Positions 18,768-27,606 of a stretch of DNA of 64,000 nt are shown here, one piece after another. Positions within the stretch are counted from its first letter, which is position 1. Each line of letters begins with the position of its first letter. A program made the translations under genes and the position numbers. Origin of the DNA: Deltaproteobacteria bacterium (GTDB lineage Bacteria > Myxococcota_A > UBA796 > UBA2385); NCBI GenBank assembly GCA_016792625.1, contig JAEUKK010000126.1:62001-126000 (forward strand). The letters are read 5' to 3'. The notes under the pieces are model-generated. The model saw only the letters and a program-made list of their open reading frames with translations, ran no database searches and had not been told where the DNA came from.

Positions 18768-19028
18768 CTACTCGCCCGCCGCCGCGGTGGCGCCGTTGCG
18801 CACGCGCTTGATGAGGTGGCCGACCGTGTCGCTGGGCGAGGCGCCGACGCCGATCCAGTAGTCGACCCGCTCGAGGTCGAGCTTGATCTCGGCCGGGTTC
18901 TTCATCGGGTCGTAGTACCCCAGCACCTCAATGGACTTGCCATCGCGGGGGTTGCGGGAGTCGGTGGCGACCACGCGGTAGAAGGGAACTTTCTTGCGGC
19001 CCAGGCGGGTCAGCCGAAGACGAACCAT
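18768..19028 (-). CDS. rpsP: 30S ribosomal protein S16
   Basis: 86 residues, with the S16 start MVRLRLTRLGRKKVPFYRVV, ATDSRNPRDGKSIEVLGYYDP and the WIGVGASPSDTV helix. S16 is an early 30S assembly protein. It is the first gene of the rpsP-khpA-rimM-trmD unit, with GGAGTTCTCACC before the ATG. A candidate promoter lies about 225 bp upstream and leaves a long structured leader. Confidence 0.98.
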   Translation of the reverse strand: MVRLRLTRLGRKKVPFYRVVATDSRNPRDGKSIEVLGYYDPMKNPAEIKLDLERVDYWIGVGASPSDTVGHLIKRVRNGATAAAGE

Positions 19029-19106
19029 GGTGAGAACTCCGATGCGGATGAGCGATTCTTGGGATGGGAACGGAGGAGCCGGTGGCGCTAGACGCCGCCC
19101 CGCTTG

Positions 19107-19139
19107 GCCGACAGCCGCTCATTTGAGCTGGGAGTCGGC
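19107..19139 (-). promoter_or_regulatory. two-tier hairpin in the rpsP leader
   Basis: On the minus strand, outer arms GCCGAC and GTCGGC enclose an inner stem GCTC/GAGC with an AAAT loop, 79 nt upstream of the rpsP ATG. It would be part of the transcript from the promoter at 19252-19280. Ribosomal-protein leaders often fold for autoregulation; whether this one does is inference. Confidence 0.4.
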
Positions 19140-19251
19140 CCCGCCTGCCGGGGTCACGACAGGAGGGCGGTGTGCACGGGTCGCAGTTCGCGCTCCCCCG
19201 CGCTTGGCGGTGTGGTGCTGCCACAATCGCCGCAGTTGCCACGCTGGACGC

Positions 19252-19280
19252 CGGTTAGTCCGTCCTGGGCGCACAGTCAA
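19252..19280 (-). promoter_or_regulatory. sigma70-type promoter for the rpsP operon
   Basis: On the minus strand TTGACT (19280-19275) and TAACCG (19257-19252) are 17 bp apart in the gap between the lhr stop and rpsP. Transcription would start near 19245, giving a leader of roughly 215 nt. Confidence 0.5.
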
Positions 19281-19323
19281 GCGCTGTGGCCAGGCCCCGC
19301 GCCCAGCCGTGGTGGGGTGCGGT

Positions 19324-22300
19324 TCACCGGCGCACCGGCAAGAGCAGCCCGCCCTCCATGAGCATCCCCGCTGCGCGCAGCCGGGGGAGCAGCGGCGAGG
19401 CCGCCGTCTCCTCGCCGTTGATTCGGCGGATGGGCGCGGCGCGCTGACCCGCCTGCTCTAAGCGCCGCGCGAGCGCAGTGATGGCGTCAGCGAGCCCAGC
19501 GTCGGCCCCGTCTGGCAGGTGCACGCCGAGCGAGTGGCCGCTGCGGCCCAACCAGAGGGTGGGCGCGCCGCCGAGCAGGACCATCCAGGAGCCCGCCTCA
19601 CGACGCCACTGACCGTCGAGCGCGGCCGGCCAGGGCAGGAGCGCCCCCCAGGGCTGGCCCGGGTCGCAGGTCGGGAGCACCTGGAGGAGGTCCGCCCGCT
19701 CTCTGTAGGCCCGGAGCTCCTCGACCGCGCCGGGGAGCGCGAACCAGGAGCCGCCGAGCCCGGCGACGAACCAGCCGCGGCGCACGTGGCCCAAGGACTC
19801 CATCTCGCAGAGCACCGGGTACACACCCGCGAAGCCTCCCGGCAGTTCTTCTGCGACCGCCGCGGTGCTCCCGACCACACCGTACCGCTCCAGGGTCATC
19901 AGTGCGGCGGCCCGCGCCCGGTGTGTGTCATCGACCTGGGGCAGCCCCTCTGCGAAGGCCCGCCGGAGCGACCACCAGCGCCCGCCCCCGCCGGCGCGGG
20001 CTCGGCCACCCCCCTCGACGCCGCACCAGGCGCGCACCGACGCGAGGCTGTCGTTAGAGACGAGCCCATCCCAAGCGAGCCCCCAGAGGGCGGCCTCGAC
20101 CTCGGACCGCTCAGGCCCCGCAGCGGCGGGCCGCGGGTCACGACCGAAGGTCGCGTTCAGCGTGAGCGCGGCGCCCCAGCGCGGAGTCGCGCTCGCGCCC
20201 AGGCTCTGGAGGAGCTCAACCAAAAAGCAGGCGCCGCGGTCCTCGAGCGCGCGCAGCAGGCGGGCAGCGAGCGAACCTTCGGCCGGAGCGGGGCCCAGGC
20301 GGTGCAGCAGGGGCACCAGCTCGGGGCGCAGCAACCGAAGCCGCCCATCGCGCGGACCGAGGCCGCCCGCGCCGACCCAGACCAGCTCGCCGCTCGCGAT
20401 GAGTTGGTCGAGCGCCGCGGCGTCATCGAGGACACCCCGGCTGCGGAGGACGCCGGTGCTGAGCTCCGACGCGGCGATGCGCGCGCCCTCGAGCCGACCA
20501 AGGACCGCGTCGAGGGCACGCCGGGCCGGCTTCGCCCGCGCGTCGCCGATCCCTTGCCAGCTGGCGACGAAGCGGGCGAACACCTCAGGCTCGACGGGCT
20601 CGACCTCATCGCGCAGGCGAGCGAGGGTGCGGCGCTTGAGGCGGGCCAGCACCTCGCGGTCGCACCAGACCGGCCCCTCACCCGCTCGAAACCGCCCGCC
20701 GACGAGCGCCCCGTCGCCGGCCAACAGCCGAAGGACCGGCTCGACCTGCGCGGCCACGAGGCCGAACCGGGCTGCGAGCTCATCGGTGGAGAAGGGCGCA
20801 TGGGTGCGCGCGAAGCGGAGCGTGAGCGACTCGATCGGGCGGGCCGTGGGGGTGGTTGCGGCGACCGCCCCTGCGGGGGTGACCACGCCCAGCGCGTCTC
20901 GCAGGCGCGCGAGATCCTCGGCCGCGACCCACCGCTCTTCGCTGGCCAAGCGCACCCGCGCCGCGCGCCCCTGGCGCTGGAGCTCGGTCAGCCAAGCCTC
21001 GACAGGGGCAGCGCAGCGCGCTTCGACTTCGCTGAAGCGCAGATCGCCGACCCGTCGCAGGAGGTCGTGCAGGCCGTCGAGGGACTGTGCTTGGCGCTCG
21101 GCGGTGAGCCCCTGAAGCTCCGCCTCGAGGCTACGCATCTCACCCTCGTCGAGGAGCTCTTCGAGGTGGTCGTCCCCAAGCAGCCGGCGAAGCAGCGCCC
21201 GATCCACGCTAAGGCCTGCGGCGCGCCGCTCGGCCAGGGGAGCGTCCTGCTCGTAGAGCCAGCTCGCGACGAAGCTGTACACGAGGCTGATCGCGAAGGC
21301 CGACGGGCTGCGGGTCTCGACCTCCTCGACGCGCAGGCTGCGCTCGCGGATCCGTCGCAAGGTCGCGGTGAGGCCGTCGAGGTCGAAGGCGTCTTGAAGG
21401 CACTCCCGGAAGGTCTCCAGCACCAAGGGGTGGCGAGGCGTCGCCCGAGCGACGGCGAGCAGGCTCTGGGCCCGCATCCGCTGGAGGTACAGGGGGGTGC
21501 GCTGGCCCGGCCGGCGCCGCGGCAGCAGCAGCGCCCGTCCTGCGGCCTCTCGAAAGCGGGCGGCGAAGAGGCTGCTCCGGTCGAGCTGCCGCAGCGCGCG
21601 GTCACGCACCTCATCGGGGTCGGGCAGGAGCTCCACCAAGTCGGGGGGGGCCTCCCCATCATCGAGCCGAAGCACGATGCCATCGTCGGTCCAATTGACC
21701 TGGGCGGCGTGGCCGGTGCGCTCTTCGAGGCCTGCGGCGATGGCCAGCGCCCAAGGCGCCAACACCCGTGCGCCGAGCGGCGCGAGCACGCAGACCCGCC
21801 AGTCGCCGAACTCGTCTCGAAAGCGCTCCACGACGACGCGCTCATCGGTCGGGACCAAGCCGCCACCCTCGGTTTGGGCCCGGAGGTGGCTGAGCAGGTT
21901 GGTGGCCGCGTCGGCGTTCAGCCCACAACGCTCGGTGAGGATCGCCCGACCTTCGGCGTCGTCAAGGGCGTGAAGCTCGCGGGCGAGCGCGCCCATCCGC
22001 AGCCCTAGGTCGAGCGGTCGCCCCGGCCCCTCGCCGCGCCAGAAGGGCATCCGCCCGGGCTCACCAGGCGCTGGGCTGACCAGGACGCGGTCGCGCTTGA
22101 TCTCCATGATCCGCCAAGAGCTCGCCCCCAGCGAGAAGACGTCCCCCCGGCGGGACTCGTGGACCATCTCTTCATCGAGCTCGCCGACGCGCGGGCCGTC
22201 CGGCGCGATGTGCACCGGCCACAGACCGCGGTCGGGGATGGTGCCGACGTTGCTCAGCACGATCAGGCGGGCGTCGGGCCGCGCCCGCAGCCGGTTGGTC

Positions 22301-23820
22301 GCGCGGTCCCAGATCAGCCGAGGGCGCTGGTGGTCCGCAGCCGCCTCGGCCTCGGCGCTCCAAGCCGCGCCGCTGCCGCGGGCCAGCTGGCCGGCGAGCA
22401 TCTCGACCACGGCGAGAAAGGCGTCGCTGTCGAGGCCACGGTAGGGCCGCGCCCGCCGACACAGGGCCAGCAGCGCGTCGGGATCCTGCTCGTCCATCAT
22501 GCACATGGCCACGATCTGCTGTGCGAGCACGTCAAGCGGCGAGCGCGGCGGGTGCGTCCGCTCGATGGCCCCCTCGCGCATGCCCTCAGCGACGGCGGCG
22601 GCCTCGAGCAGCTCGCCCTTGAACCGCGGGAGCAGCACCCCGACGCTCTCGCCGCCCACATGGTGCCCCGCGCGCCCCACGCGCTGCAGCCCTGCCGCGA
22701 CCGATGGCGGTGCCCCCACCTGAATCACGAGATCGACGGCCCCCATGTCGATCCCAAGCTCGAGGGAGCTGGTCGCGACGATGCATGGCAGCAACCCAGC
22801 CTTGAGGGCCGCTTCGGTGTGCGACCGCTGCGCGAGAGCGATGCTCCCGTGGTGGGCGGCGGACAGGGGCATCGACAGGCCGGCGGCCTCGGCGAGCTCG
22901 TTGAGGCGCTGGTTCACCCGCTCGGCCAGCCGTCGGCTGTTGGTGAACACGATGGTGCTGCGGTGCTGGCGCACCAGCTCAAGCACCGCGGGCAGCAGGA
23001 CCACCCACGCCCCTGCGCGCTCAGCCCCCGGGGCAGACATGGGGTGCTCGAAGGGGCTGCCGTTTGGCGGCGGATCGACCGACTGCGCGGGGGCATCGAG
23101 GTCGGGCACTGGGCTGCGGACCTCGAGGCGCATGCGCGGCTGCGCGCTGGCGTCCACGATCTCCACCGGCCGATCCCCACCGAGGAAGCCCGCGATCTCG
23201 TCGAGGGGGCGCTGGGTGGCGCTCAGCCCGATTCGCTGCGGCTCGACCGCGCACCGGGCGCACAGGCGCTCGAGGCTCAGCGCGAGGTGCGCGCCGCGCT
23301 TGCTGCCGGCCATGACGTGGATCTCATCGACAATGACCGTGTGCACGCTGGTCAAGAGCTCGCGCGCGCCGCTCGACAACATCAAGTAGAGCGACTCTGG
23401 CGTGGTGACCAAGATCTGGGGCGGTCGGCGCCGATCCAACACCCGTTGGCGCGCAGGCGTGTCGCCCGTGCGGACGCCGACCCGCACCTCGCCGACCGGC
23501 GCCCCGAGGGCCTCAGCCGCGCGCCGGATGCCCACCAGTGGCGCTTGCAAGTTGCGCTCAACGTCGACCGCCAGGGCCTTGAGCGGCGACACATACACCA
23601 CCTGCACCCCCTCACCCGGCGCTTGGCAGACGCGGTCGAGGGCGGCGAGGAAGGCCGCGAGGGTCTTGCCGCTGCCGGTGGGCGCCAGCATCAGCGTGTG
23701 GGCCCCGCCGGCGATCAACGGCCAGCCAAGCTGCTGCACCGGCGTCGGCGCAGGGAAGGCGGCTCGGAACCACCGCGCGGTCGCTGCCGAGAAGTGGTGG
23801 AGGGGGTCAGTCACGCGCAT
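19324..23820 (-). CDS. lhr: Lhr-family large ATP-dependent helicase
   Basis: 1498 residues, the length of full Lhr proteins (about 1500). The superfamily 2 helicase core has Q-like TPVQQLGWPLI, Walker A APTGSGKT (residues 46-53), the PLKAL motif Ia, PESLYLML and the DEIH box VDEIHVM (165-168). A second RecA domain with FTNSRRLAERVNQRL and ELGIDMGAVDLVIQVG follows, then QRVGRAGH. Winged-helix, beta-barrel and a long C-terminal region complete the protein. Lhr translocates 3'-5' on single-stranded DNA and is tied to DNA repair. No ribosome binding site precedes the ATG; a promoter placed 6 nt upstream suggests a leaderless mRNA. Confidence 0.95.
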   Translation of the reverse strand: MRVTDPLHHFSAATARWFRAAFPAPTPVQQLGWPLIAGGAHTLMLAPTGSGKTLAAFLAALDRVCQAPGEGVQVVYVSPLKALAVDVERNLQAPLVGIRRAAEALGAPVGEVRVGVRTGDTPARQRVLDRRRPPQILVTTPESLYLMLSSGARELLTSVHTVIVDEIHVMAGSKRGAHLALSLERLCARCAVEPQRIGLSATQRPLDEIAGFLGGDRPVEIVDASAQPRMRLEVRSPVPDLDAPAQSVDPPPNGSPFEHPMSAPGAERAGAWVVLLPAVLELVRQHRSTIVFTNSRRLAERVNQRLNELAEAAGLSMPLSAAHHGSIALAQRSHTEAALKAGLLPCIVATSSLELGIDMGAVDLVIQVGAPPSVAAGLQRVGRAGHHVGGESVGVLLPRFKGELLEAAAVAEGMREGAIERTHPPRSPLDVLAQQIVAMCMMDEQDPDALLALCRRARPYRGLDSDAFLAVVEMLAGQLARGSGAAWSAEAEAAADHQRPRLIWDRATNRLRARPDARLIVLSNVGTIPDRGLWPVHIAPDGPRVGELDEEMVHESRRGDVFSLGASSWRIMEIKRDRVLVSPAPGEPGRMPFWRGEGPGRPLDLGLRMGALARELHALDDAEGRAILTERCGLNADAATNLLSHLRAQTEGGGLVPTDERVVVERFRDEFGDWRVCVLAPLGARVLAPWALAIAAGLEERTGHAAQVNWTDDGIVLRLDDGEAPPDLVELLPDPDEVRDRALRQLDRSSLFAARFREAAGRALLLPRRRPGQRTPLYLQRMRAQSLLAVARATPRHPLVLETFRECLQDAFDLDGLTATLRRIRERSLRVEEVETRSPSAFAISLVYSFVASWLYEQDAPLAERRAAGLSVDRALLRRLLGDDHLEELLDEGEMRSLEAELQGLTAERQAQSLDGLHDLLRRVGDLRFSEVEARCAAPVEAWLTELQRQGRAARVRLASEERWVAAEDLARLRDALGVVTPAGAVAATTPTARPIESLTLRFARTHAPFSTDELAARFGLVAAQVEPVLRLLAGDGALVGGRFRAGEGPVWCDREVLARLKRRTLARLRDEVEPVEPEVFARFVASWQGIGDARAKPARRALDAVLGRLEGARIAASELSTGVLRSRGVLDDAAALDQLIASGELVWVGAGGLGPRDGRLRLLRPELVPLLHRLGPAPAEGSLAARLLRALEDRGACFLVELLQSLGASATPRWGAALTLNATFGRDPRPAAAGPERSEVEAALWGLAWDGLVSNDSLASVRAWCGVEGGGRARAGGGGRWWSLRRAFAEGLPQVDDTHRARAAALMTLERYGVVGSTAAVAEELPGGFAGVYPVLCEMESLGHVRRGWFVAGLGGSWFALPGAVEELRAYRERADLLQVLPTCDPGQPWGALLPWPAALDGQWRREAGSWMVLLGGAPTLWLGRSGHSLGVHLPDGADAGLADAITALARRLEQAGQRAAPIRRINGEETAASPLLPRLRAAGMLMEGGLLLPVRR

Positions 23821-23826
23821 GCCGGC

Positions 23827-23855
23827 AGCCTAGGCTCATGCACACGTCCGGTCGA
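23827..23855 (-). promoter_or_regulatory. promoter positioned for leaderless lhr transcription
   Basis: On the minus strand TCGACC (23855-23850), a 17-bp spacer and TAGGCT (23832-23827) end 6 nt before the ATG at 23820. The start of transcription would coincide with the A of ATG. The -10 overlaps the perfect palindrome AGCCTAGGCT (23827-23836). Confidence 0.5.
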
Positions 23856-23917
23856 CGCGAAGCGCACCCTGCTTACATTCAGTGACGAGAACACTTGAGC
23901 AGTGTGGCCCCGATCTC

Positions 23918-25711
23918 TCAGAGGCCCCGCTGGCCCCAGAACACCGCGGTCTTCGCGCGACCGGTGATCGCAAAGTCGGCGAGCTCGTCTGCATTGACGT
24001 CGTTGAGGCCCACGACACCGGTGCCTGCCGCTTCGCCGGCCCCCCCTTCGACCTCGAAGGTGATGGCCCGAAGTGGCTGCACGCCAGCGAAGGGCCCAAG
24101 CCCGACAAAGGCGACGCCAGCGCCGCTTTCGGCGCCTGGCGCGCCCACCGCGAGCCCGAGGCGATCATCACCAGCCACCGCGCCGAGGAAGGTGACGGAC
24201 GCGCCCGCCTGATCGCCGGCCTCGCCCTCCGCTTCGGCCCAGGCGCGGTCCGCGATGGCGCCGCCGCCGATCTCGGCCCCCGAGACCAAGTACACCCGGT
24301 CGGTTCCGGGTGCGCCGGCGATCAAGTCCAACCGCCCATCGCCGTCGAGGTCACCCCCGGTGGACACCGATGCGCCGAGGGCATCCCCTCCCCCACCAGT
24401 CAAGCGGTCACCATCGAGGCTAAGCGCGCTAACGGGCCCGGTCAGAACGAGGACCGCACCATCGGCCGCCCGCAGGCCGAGGACCAGCTCAGCCACACCG
24501 TCGCCGTCCAGGTCACCCGAGGCCATCGCGGTCACCCCGGTCTCGGCGGCGTCCCCCCGCAGGCGCACGCCCGCGCCGGAGATCCGCGGCCGCTCGAACC
24601 ACAGCAGCCCGTCGTCATCCGCGGCCACCACCGCATCGTCCATGGTCGCCAGCAGCACACGACCGAGCGCACCCGCCCCCACGCTGATCTCGACGAGATC
24701 CTCGGCCCCGCGATCACCCGACCAAGCCCCGCCGATGAACCAGAGGGCGCCAGCTCCGGCTTCGGCCGAAGGGTCGGCGACCCAGAGGCCCGGATCCCCC
24801 CCCGTGGACACCTCCAGGGTCGATGGGCCGGCGCTGCTCCAGGGCACCGACCACCAGGGGCCGGCGCCGGGGGCCCCCTGCACGTGGAGGCCGTCCGGAC
24901 CGCTCCAGGCGACCTCGCGCGCATCGTCCGCGTCGAGCTGGCCAGCCGCGAGGGCGTCGACCGCACCGTCGTCCAGGGTCCGGCCGCAGCTGAGCGTGGT
25001 GTCGCCGGGGAACAACGCTGGGCCGTCCGCGCCGTCGCAATCCGCGTCGCGGAGGTCGCCGCAGACCTCCTCTGCGCCCGGGAAGACGTCGACGTCGCTG
25101 TCATCGCAGTCGGACGCGTCCTCAATCCAGCGGTCGTCGGGGCGCTCGCAGGCCCGGACCCCCACGGTCGCGTCGCCGAAGCCGTCCCCGTCGACGTCGG
25201 GTCCCCACGAGGGAAGCCCGATCACCGAGTCATCCTCGGCATCGAGCAAGCCGTCACAGTCGTTGTCCACCCCGTCGCATCGCTCATCGGCCCCCGGCGC
25301 GATGCTGTCGTCGCGATCATCGCAGTCGTCGCGGTTGTCCGCGGTGCCGGGGGGCGGCGCGCCGTCGGCACAGGCGCTGGTGGACAACACCGGGTCGCCG
25401 AAGCCGTCGCGATCACTGTCGACCGCGAGCTGGATCACCGTCGAGAGGTCGAGGTCAGGGTCGTCGAGGTCATCGACGCCGTCGCAGTCATTGTCGACGC
25501 CATCGCAGGGCTCAGGCGCCCCGGGGTAGGCGCTGGAATCGTTGTCGTCGCAGTCCTCGTCGGCAGCGAAGCCGTCGCCATCCGCGTCGACCGGGGCCTT
25601 CGGATCGGTGGCCCCATCGCCCGCACACGCCGAGAGCAGCGTGGCGCAGAGCGCTGTCGCCCACCCGGTGGAGGTCAAGAGTCGAGGGGCGCTTGCGGAG
25701 AACGGGCCCAT
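23918..25711 (-). CDS. lipoprotein with MopE-type calcium-binding repeats and FG-GAP propeller repeats
   Basis: 597 residues. The lipobox LLSAC puts the lipid-modified Cys at residue 29. Residues about 40-230 hold three MopE-like metal-binding repeats (CDGVDNDCDG twice, with DADGDGFAADEDCDD, then CGDLRDADCDG). From about 260 to the end come FG-GAP/integrin-alpha-like blades such as GDLDGDGVAELVLG and GDLDGDGRLDLIAGAPG, which form a beta-propeller with Ca-binding loops. It is likely a surface lipoprotein that binds calcium and a protein or glycan ligand. The ATG follows AGGAGGT. It lies upstream of lhr, which has its own promoter. MopE repeats are common in Myxococcota. Confidence 0.85.
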   Translation of the reverse strand: MGPFSASAPRLLTSTGWATALCATLLSACAGDGATDPKAPVDADGDGFAADEDCDDNDSSAYPGAPEPCDGVDNDCDGVDDLDDPDLDLSTVIQLAVDSDRDGFGDPVLSTSACADGAPPPGTADNRDDCDDRDDSIAPGADERCDGVDNDCDGLLDAEDDSVIGLPSWGPDVDGDGFGDATVGVRACERPDDRWIEDASDCDDSDVDVFPGAEEVCGDLRDADCDGADGPALFPGDTTLSCGRTLDDGAVDALAAGQLDADDAREVAWSGPDGLHVQGAPGAGPWWSVPWSSAGPSTLEVSTGGDPGLWVADPSAEAGAGALWFIGGAWSGDRGAEDLVEISVGAGALGRVLLATMDDAVVAADDDGLLWFERPRISGAGVRLRGDAAETGVTAMASGDLDGDGVAELVLGLRAADGAVLVLTGPVSALSLDGDRLTGGGGDALGASVSTGGDLDGDGRLDLIAGAPGTDRVYLVSGAEIGGGAIADRAWAEAEGEAGDQAGASVTFLGAVAGDDRLGLAVGAPGAESGAGVAFVGLGPFAGVQPLRAITFEVEGGAGEAAGTGVVGLNDVNADELADFAITGRAKTAVFWGQRGL

Positions 25712-25738
25712 CGGACCTCCTCACAGTGCTGTCGAAGC

Positions 25739-25776
25739 TTGAAGACGCTCGTGTTGGAACGTTCAGACGCCTTCAA
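25739..25776. promoter_or_regulatory. long inverted repeat upstream of the MopE-type lipoprotein gene
   Basis: Arms TTGAAGaCG and CGcCTTCAA (8 of 9 paired) with 20 bp between them sit 28 bp upstream of the lipoprotein ATG, in an unusually AT-rich stretch for this genome. A palindromic GAACGTTC lies between the arms. It is a candidate operator or leader structure; no -35/-10 pair is obvious. Confidence 0.35.
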
Positions 25777-25831
25777 ATTGGCCGGCAAACGCTCTCGTCT
25801 GGGAGGACCGGCCGCAGGCGGCCAGGCAGCG

Positions 25832-27418
25832 CTACAGCGGGATGTTGCCGTGTTTTCGGGGCGGGTTGCTGTCGCGCTTGTTCTCAAGGCTGTCGAAGGC
25901 ATCGATGAGCCGCGCCCGGGTGTCGCGGGGGAACAGCACCTCGTCGACGTAGCCGAGCTGCGCGGCTCGGTAGGGGTTCGCGAAGGTCTCGCGGTAATCG
26001 GCGACCAGCTCGGCCTTCTTGGCGACCGGGTCGTCGGCCTCGTCGATCTCGCGGCGGAAAATGATGTTCACGGCCCCATCGCTCCCCATCACCGCGATCT
26101 CGGCCGTGGGCCACGCAAAGTTCAAGTCGGCGCGGATGTGCTTGCTGTTCATCACGCAGTAGGCGCCGCCATAGGCCTTCCGGGTCACCAACGTGACCTT
26201 GGGAACCGTGGCCTCGCAGAAGGCGTAGAGCAGCTTGGCCCCGTGCCGGATGATGCCGCCGAGCTCTTGGGCGACCCCCGGAAGGAAGCCCGGAACGTCC
26301 TCAACGACCCAGAGCGGGATGTTGAAGGCGTCGCAGAAGCGCACGAAGCGCGCCCCTTTCACGCTGGCGTCGATGTCGAGCACGCCGGCGAGGTGGGCGG
26401 GCTGGTTCGCGACGACGCCCACGCTGCGCCCGCCCAGCCGACAGAAGCCGATCACGAGGTTCGCGGCGAACTCGGGCTGCACTTCGAGGAAGCGCCCCTC
26501 GTCGGCCACGGCTTCGATGAGGCCCTTGATATCATAGGGTTTGTTCGGATTGGTCGGCACGAGCTCGTCGAGGGCGGGGATGACCCGATCCCGCGGGTCG
26601 TCGGTCGGTCGACGCGGCGCTTCCGATAGGTTGTTCTGCGGGATGTAGCTGAGCAGCTCGCGCAGCACCGCGAGGGCAGCTGCCTCGTCAGGCGCCGCGA
26701 AGTGCGCGACGCCGCTGGTCTCGGTGTGGGTGGAGGCCCCACCCAAGGTCTCTTTGCTCACGTCCTCGTGGGTGACCGCCTTGATGACGTCGGGGCCCGT
26801 GATGAACATGAACGAGGTCTTCTGCACCATCACGATGAAATCGGTGATGGCGGGGCTGTACACCGCGCCGCCAGCGCAAGGGCCGAGGATGGCGCTGAGC
26901 TGGGGCACCACGCCGCTGGCGAGCGTGTTGCGCAGGAAAATGTCGGCGTATCCGCCGAGGCTCTCGACGCCTTCTTGGATGCGCGCGCCGCCGCTGTCGT
27001 TGAGCCCGATGACCGGCGCGCCGTTCTTGACGGCCAGATCCATGATCTTGCAGATCTTTCGGGCGTACGCCCCCGACAGCGAGCCTCCAAACACGGTGAA
27101 GTCCTGCGCGAACACGTAGATCAAACGCCCGTCGACCCGGCCGTAGCCGGTGATCACACCGTCCCCGAGGACCTTCTTGTCGTCCATTCCGAAGTCGCGG
27201 CAGCTGTGGACCACGAAGCGGTCCAGCTCGCGAAAGGTCCCGGGGTCGAGCAGCGCGTCAATCCGCTCTCGGGCGGTGAGCTTGCCCCGCTGGTGCTGCT
27301 TTTGCACGGCGTCTGCCCCGCCACCCGCGAGAGCCTCGGCGTTCATCTGCTCCAGGCGGGCGAAGAGGTCACCACGGGTGGGGAGTGCGGCGGTCTGCGG
27401 CTCACTTGGCTTGGACAT
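25832..27418 (-). CDS. pccB: acyl-CoA (propionyl-CoA) carboxylase carboxyltransferase beta subunit
   Basis: 528 residues. It transfers the carboxyl group from carboxybiotin to an acyl-CoA, giving methylmalonyl-CoA from propionyl-CoA in the typical case. Family motifs: KLTARERIDALLDPGTF, FAQDFTVFGGSLS, GLNDSGGARIQEGV, GPCAGGAVYSPA, VVEDVPGFLPG and the diagnostic C-terminus PPRKHGNIPL. It has the two crotonase-like halves and normal length. The ATG at 27418 follows AGGAG with 7-nt spacing; a TTG directly before it is an alternative. The biotin carboxylase/carrier subunit is not in the window. Specificity for acetyl- or methylcrotonyl-CoA cannot be excluded, but the C-terminus favours PccB. Confidence 0.93.
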   Translation of the reverse strand: MSKPSEPQTAALPTRGDLFARLEQMNAEALAGGGADAVQKQHQRGKLTARERIDALLDPGTFRELDRFVVHSCRDFGMDDKKVLGDGVITGYGRVDGRLIYVFAQDFTVFGGSLSGAYARKICKIMDLAVKNGAPVIGLNDSGGARIQEGVESLGGYADIFLRNTLASGVVPQLSAILGPCAGGAVYSPAITDFIVMVQKTSFMFITGPDVIKAVTHEDVSKETLGGASTHTETSGVAHFAAPDEAAALAVLRELLSYIPQNNLSEAPRRPTDDPRDRVIPALDELVPTNPNKPYDIKGLIEAVADEGRFLEVQPEFAANLVIGFCRLGGRSVGVVANQPAHLAGVLDIDASVKGARFVRFCDAFNIPLWVVEDVPGFLPGVAQELGGIIRHGAKLLYAFCEATVPKVTLVTRKAYGGAYCVMNSKHIRADLNFAWPTAEIAVMGSDGAVNIIFRREIDEADDPVAKKAELVADYRETFANPYRAAQLGYVDEVLFPRDTRARLIDAFDSLENKRDSNPPRKHGNIPL

Positions 27419-27606
27419 CAATGGCTCCTGGCGCTCCCTGGCGCGATCCCGGCGGACGGGCGGCGTCTATCACGCGGCCGCACCCGGAGCCCCACGGCTG
27501 CGCTACACTGCCGGCGAGCGCGTGCGTCGGGCTTGCGGCCGGTCACGGTCCCCGCGCCGCTGAGCCGCCCCCGGAGAGCCGCTCTCCACAGCCCCCTTGG
27601 TGCACG

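Noticed and set aside
19519..22008. 829-codon open frame on the plus strand
   Set aside because: It lies wholly antisense to lhr, has Arg/Ala/Pro/Gly-rich composition, no family motifs and no ribosome binding site. It follows from GC-rich codon usage of the real gene.
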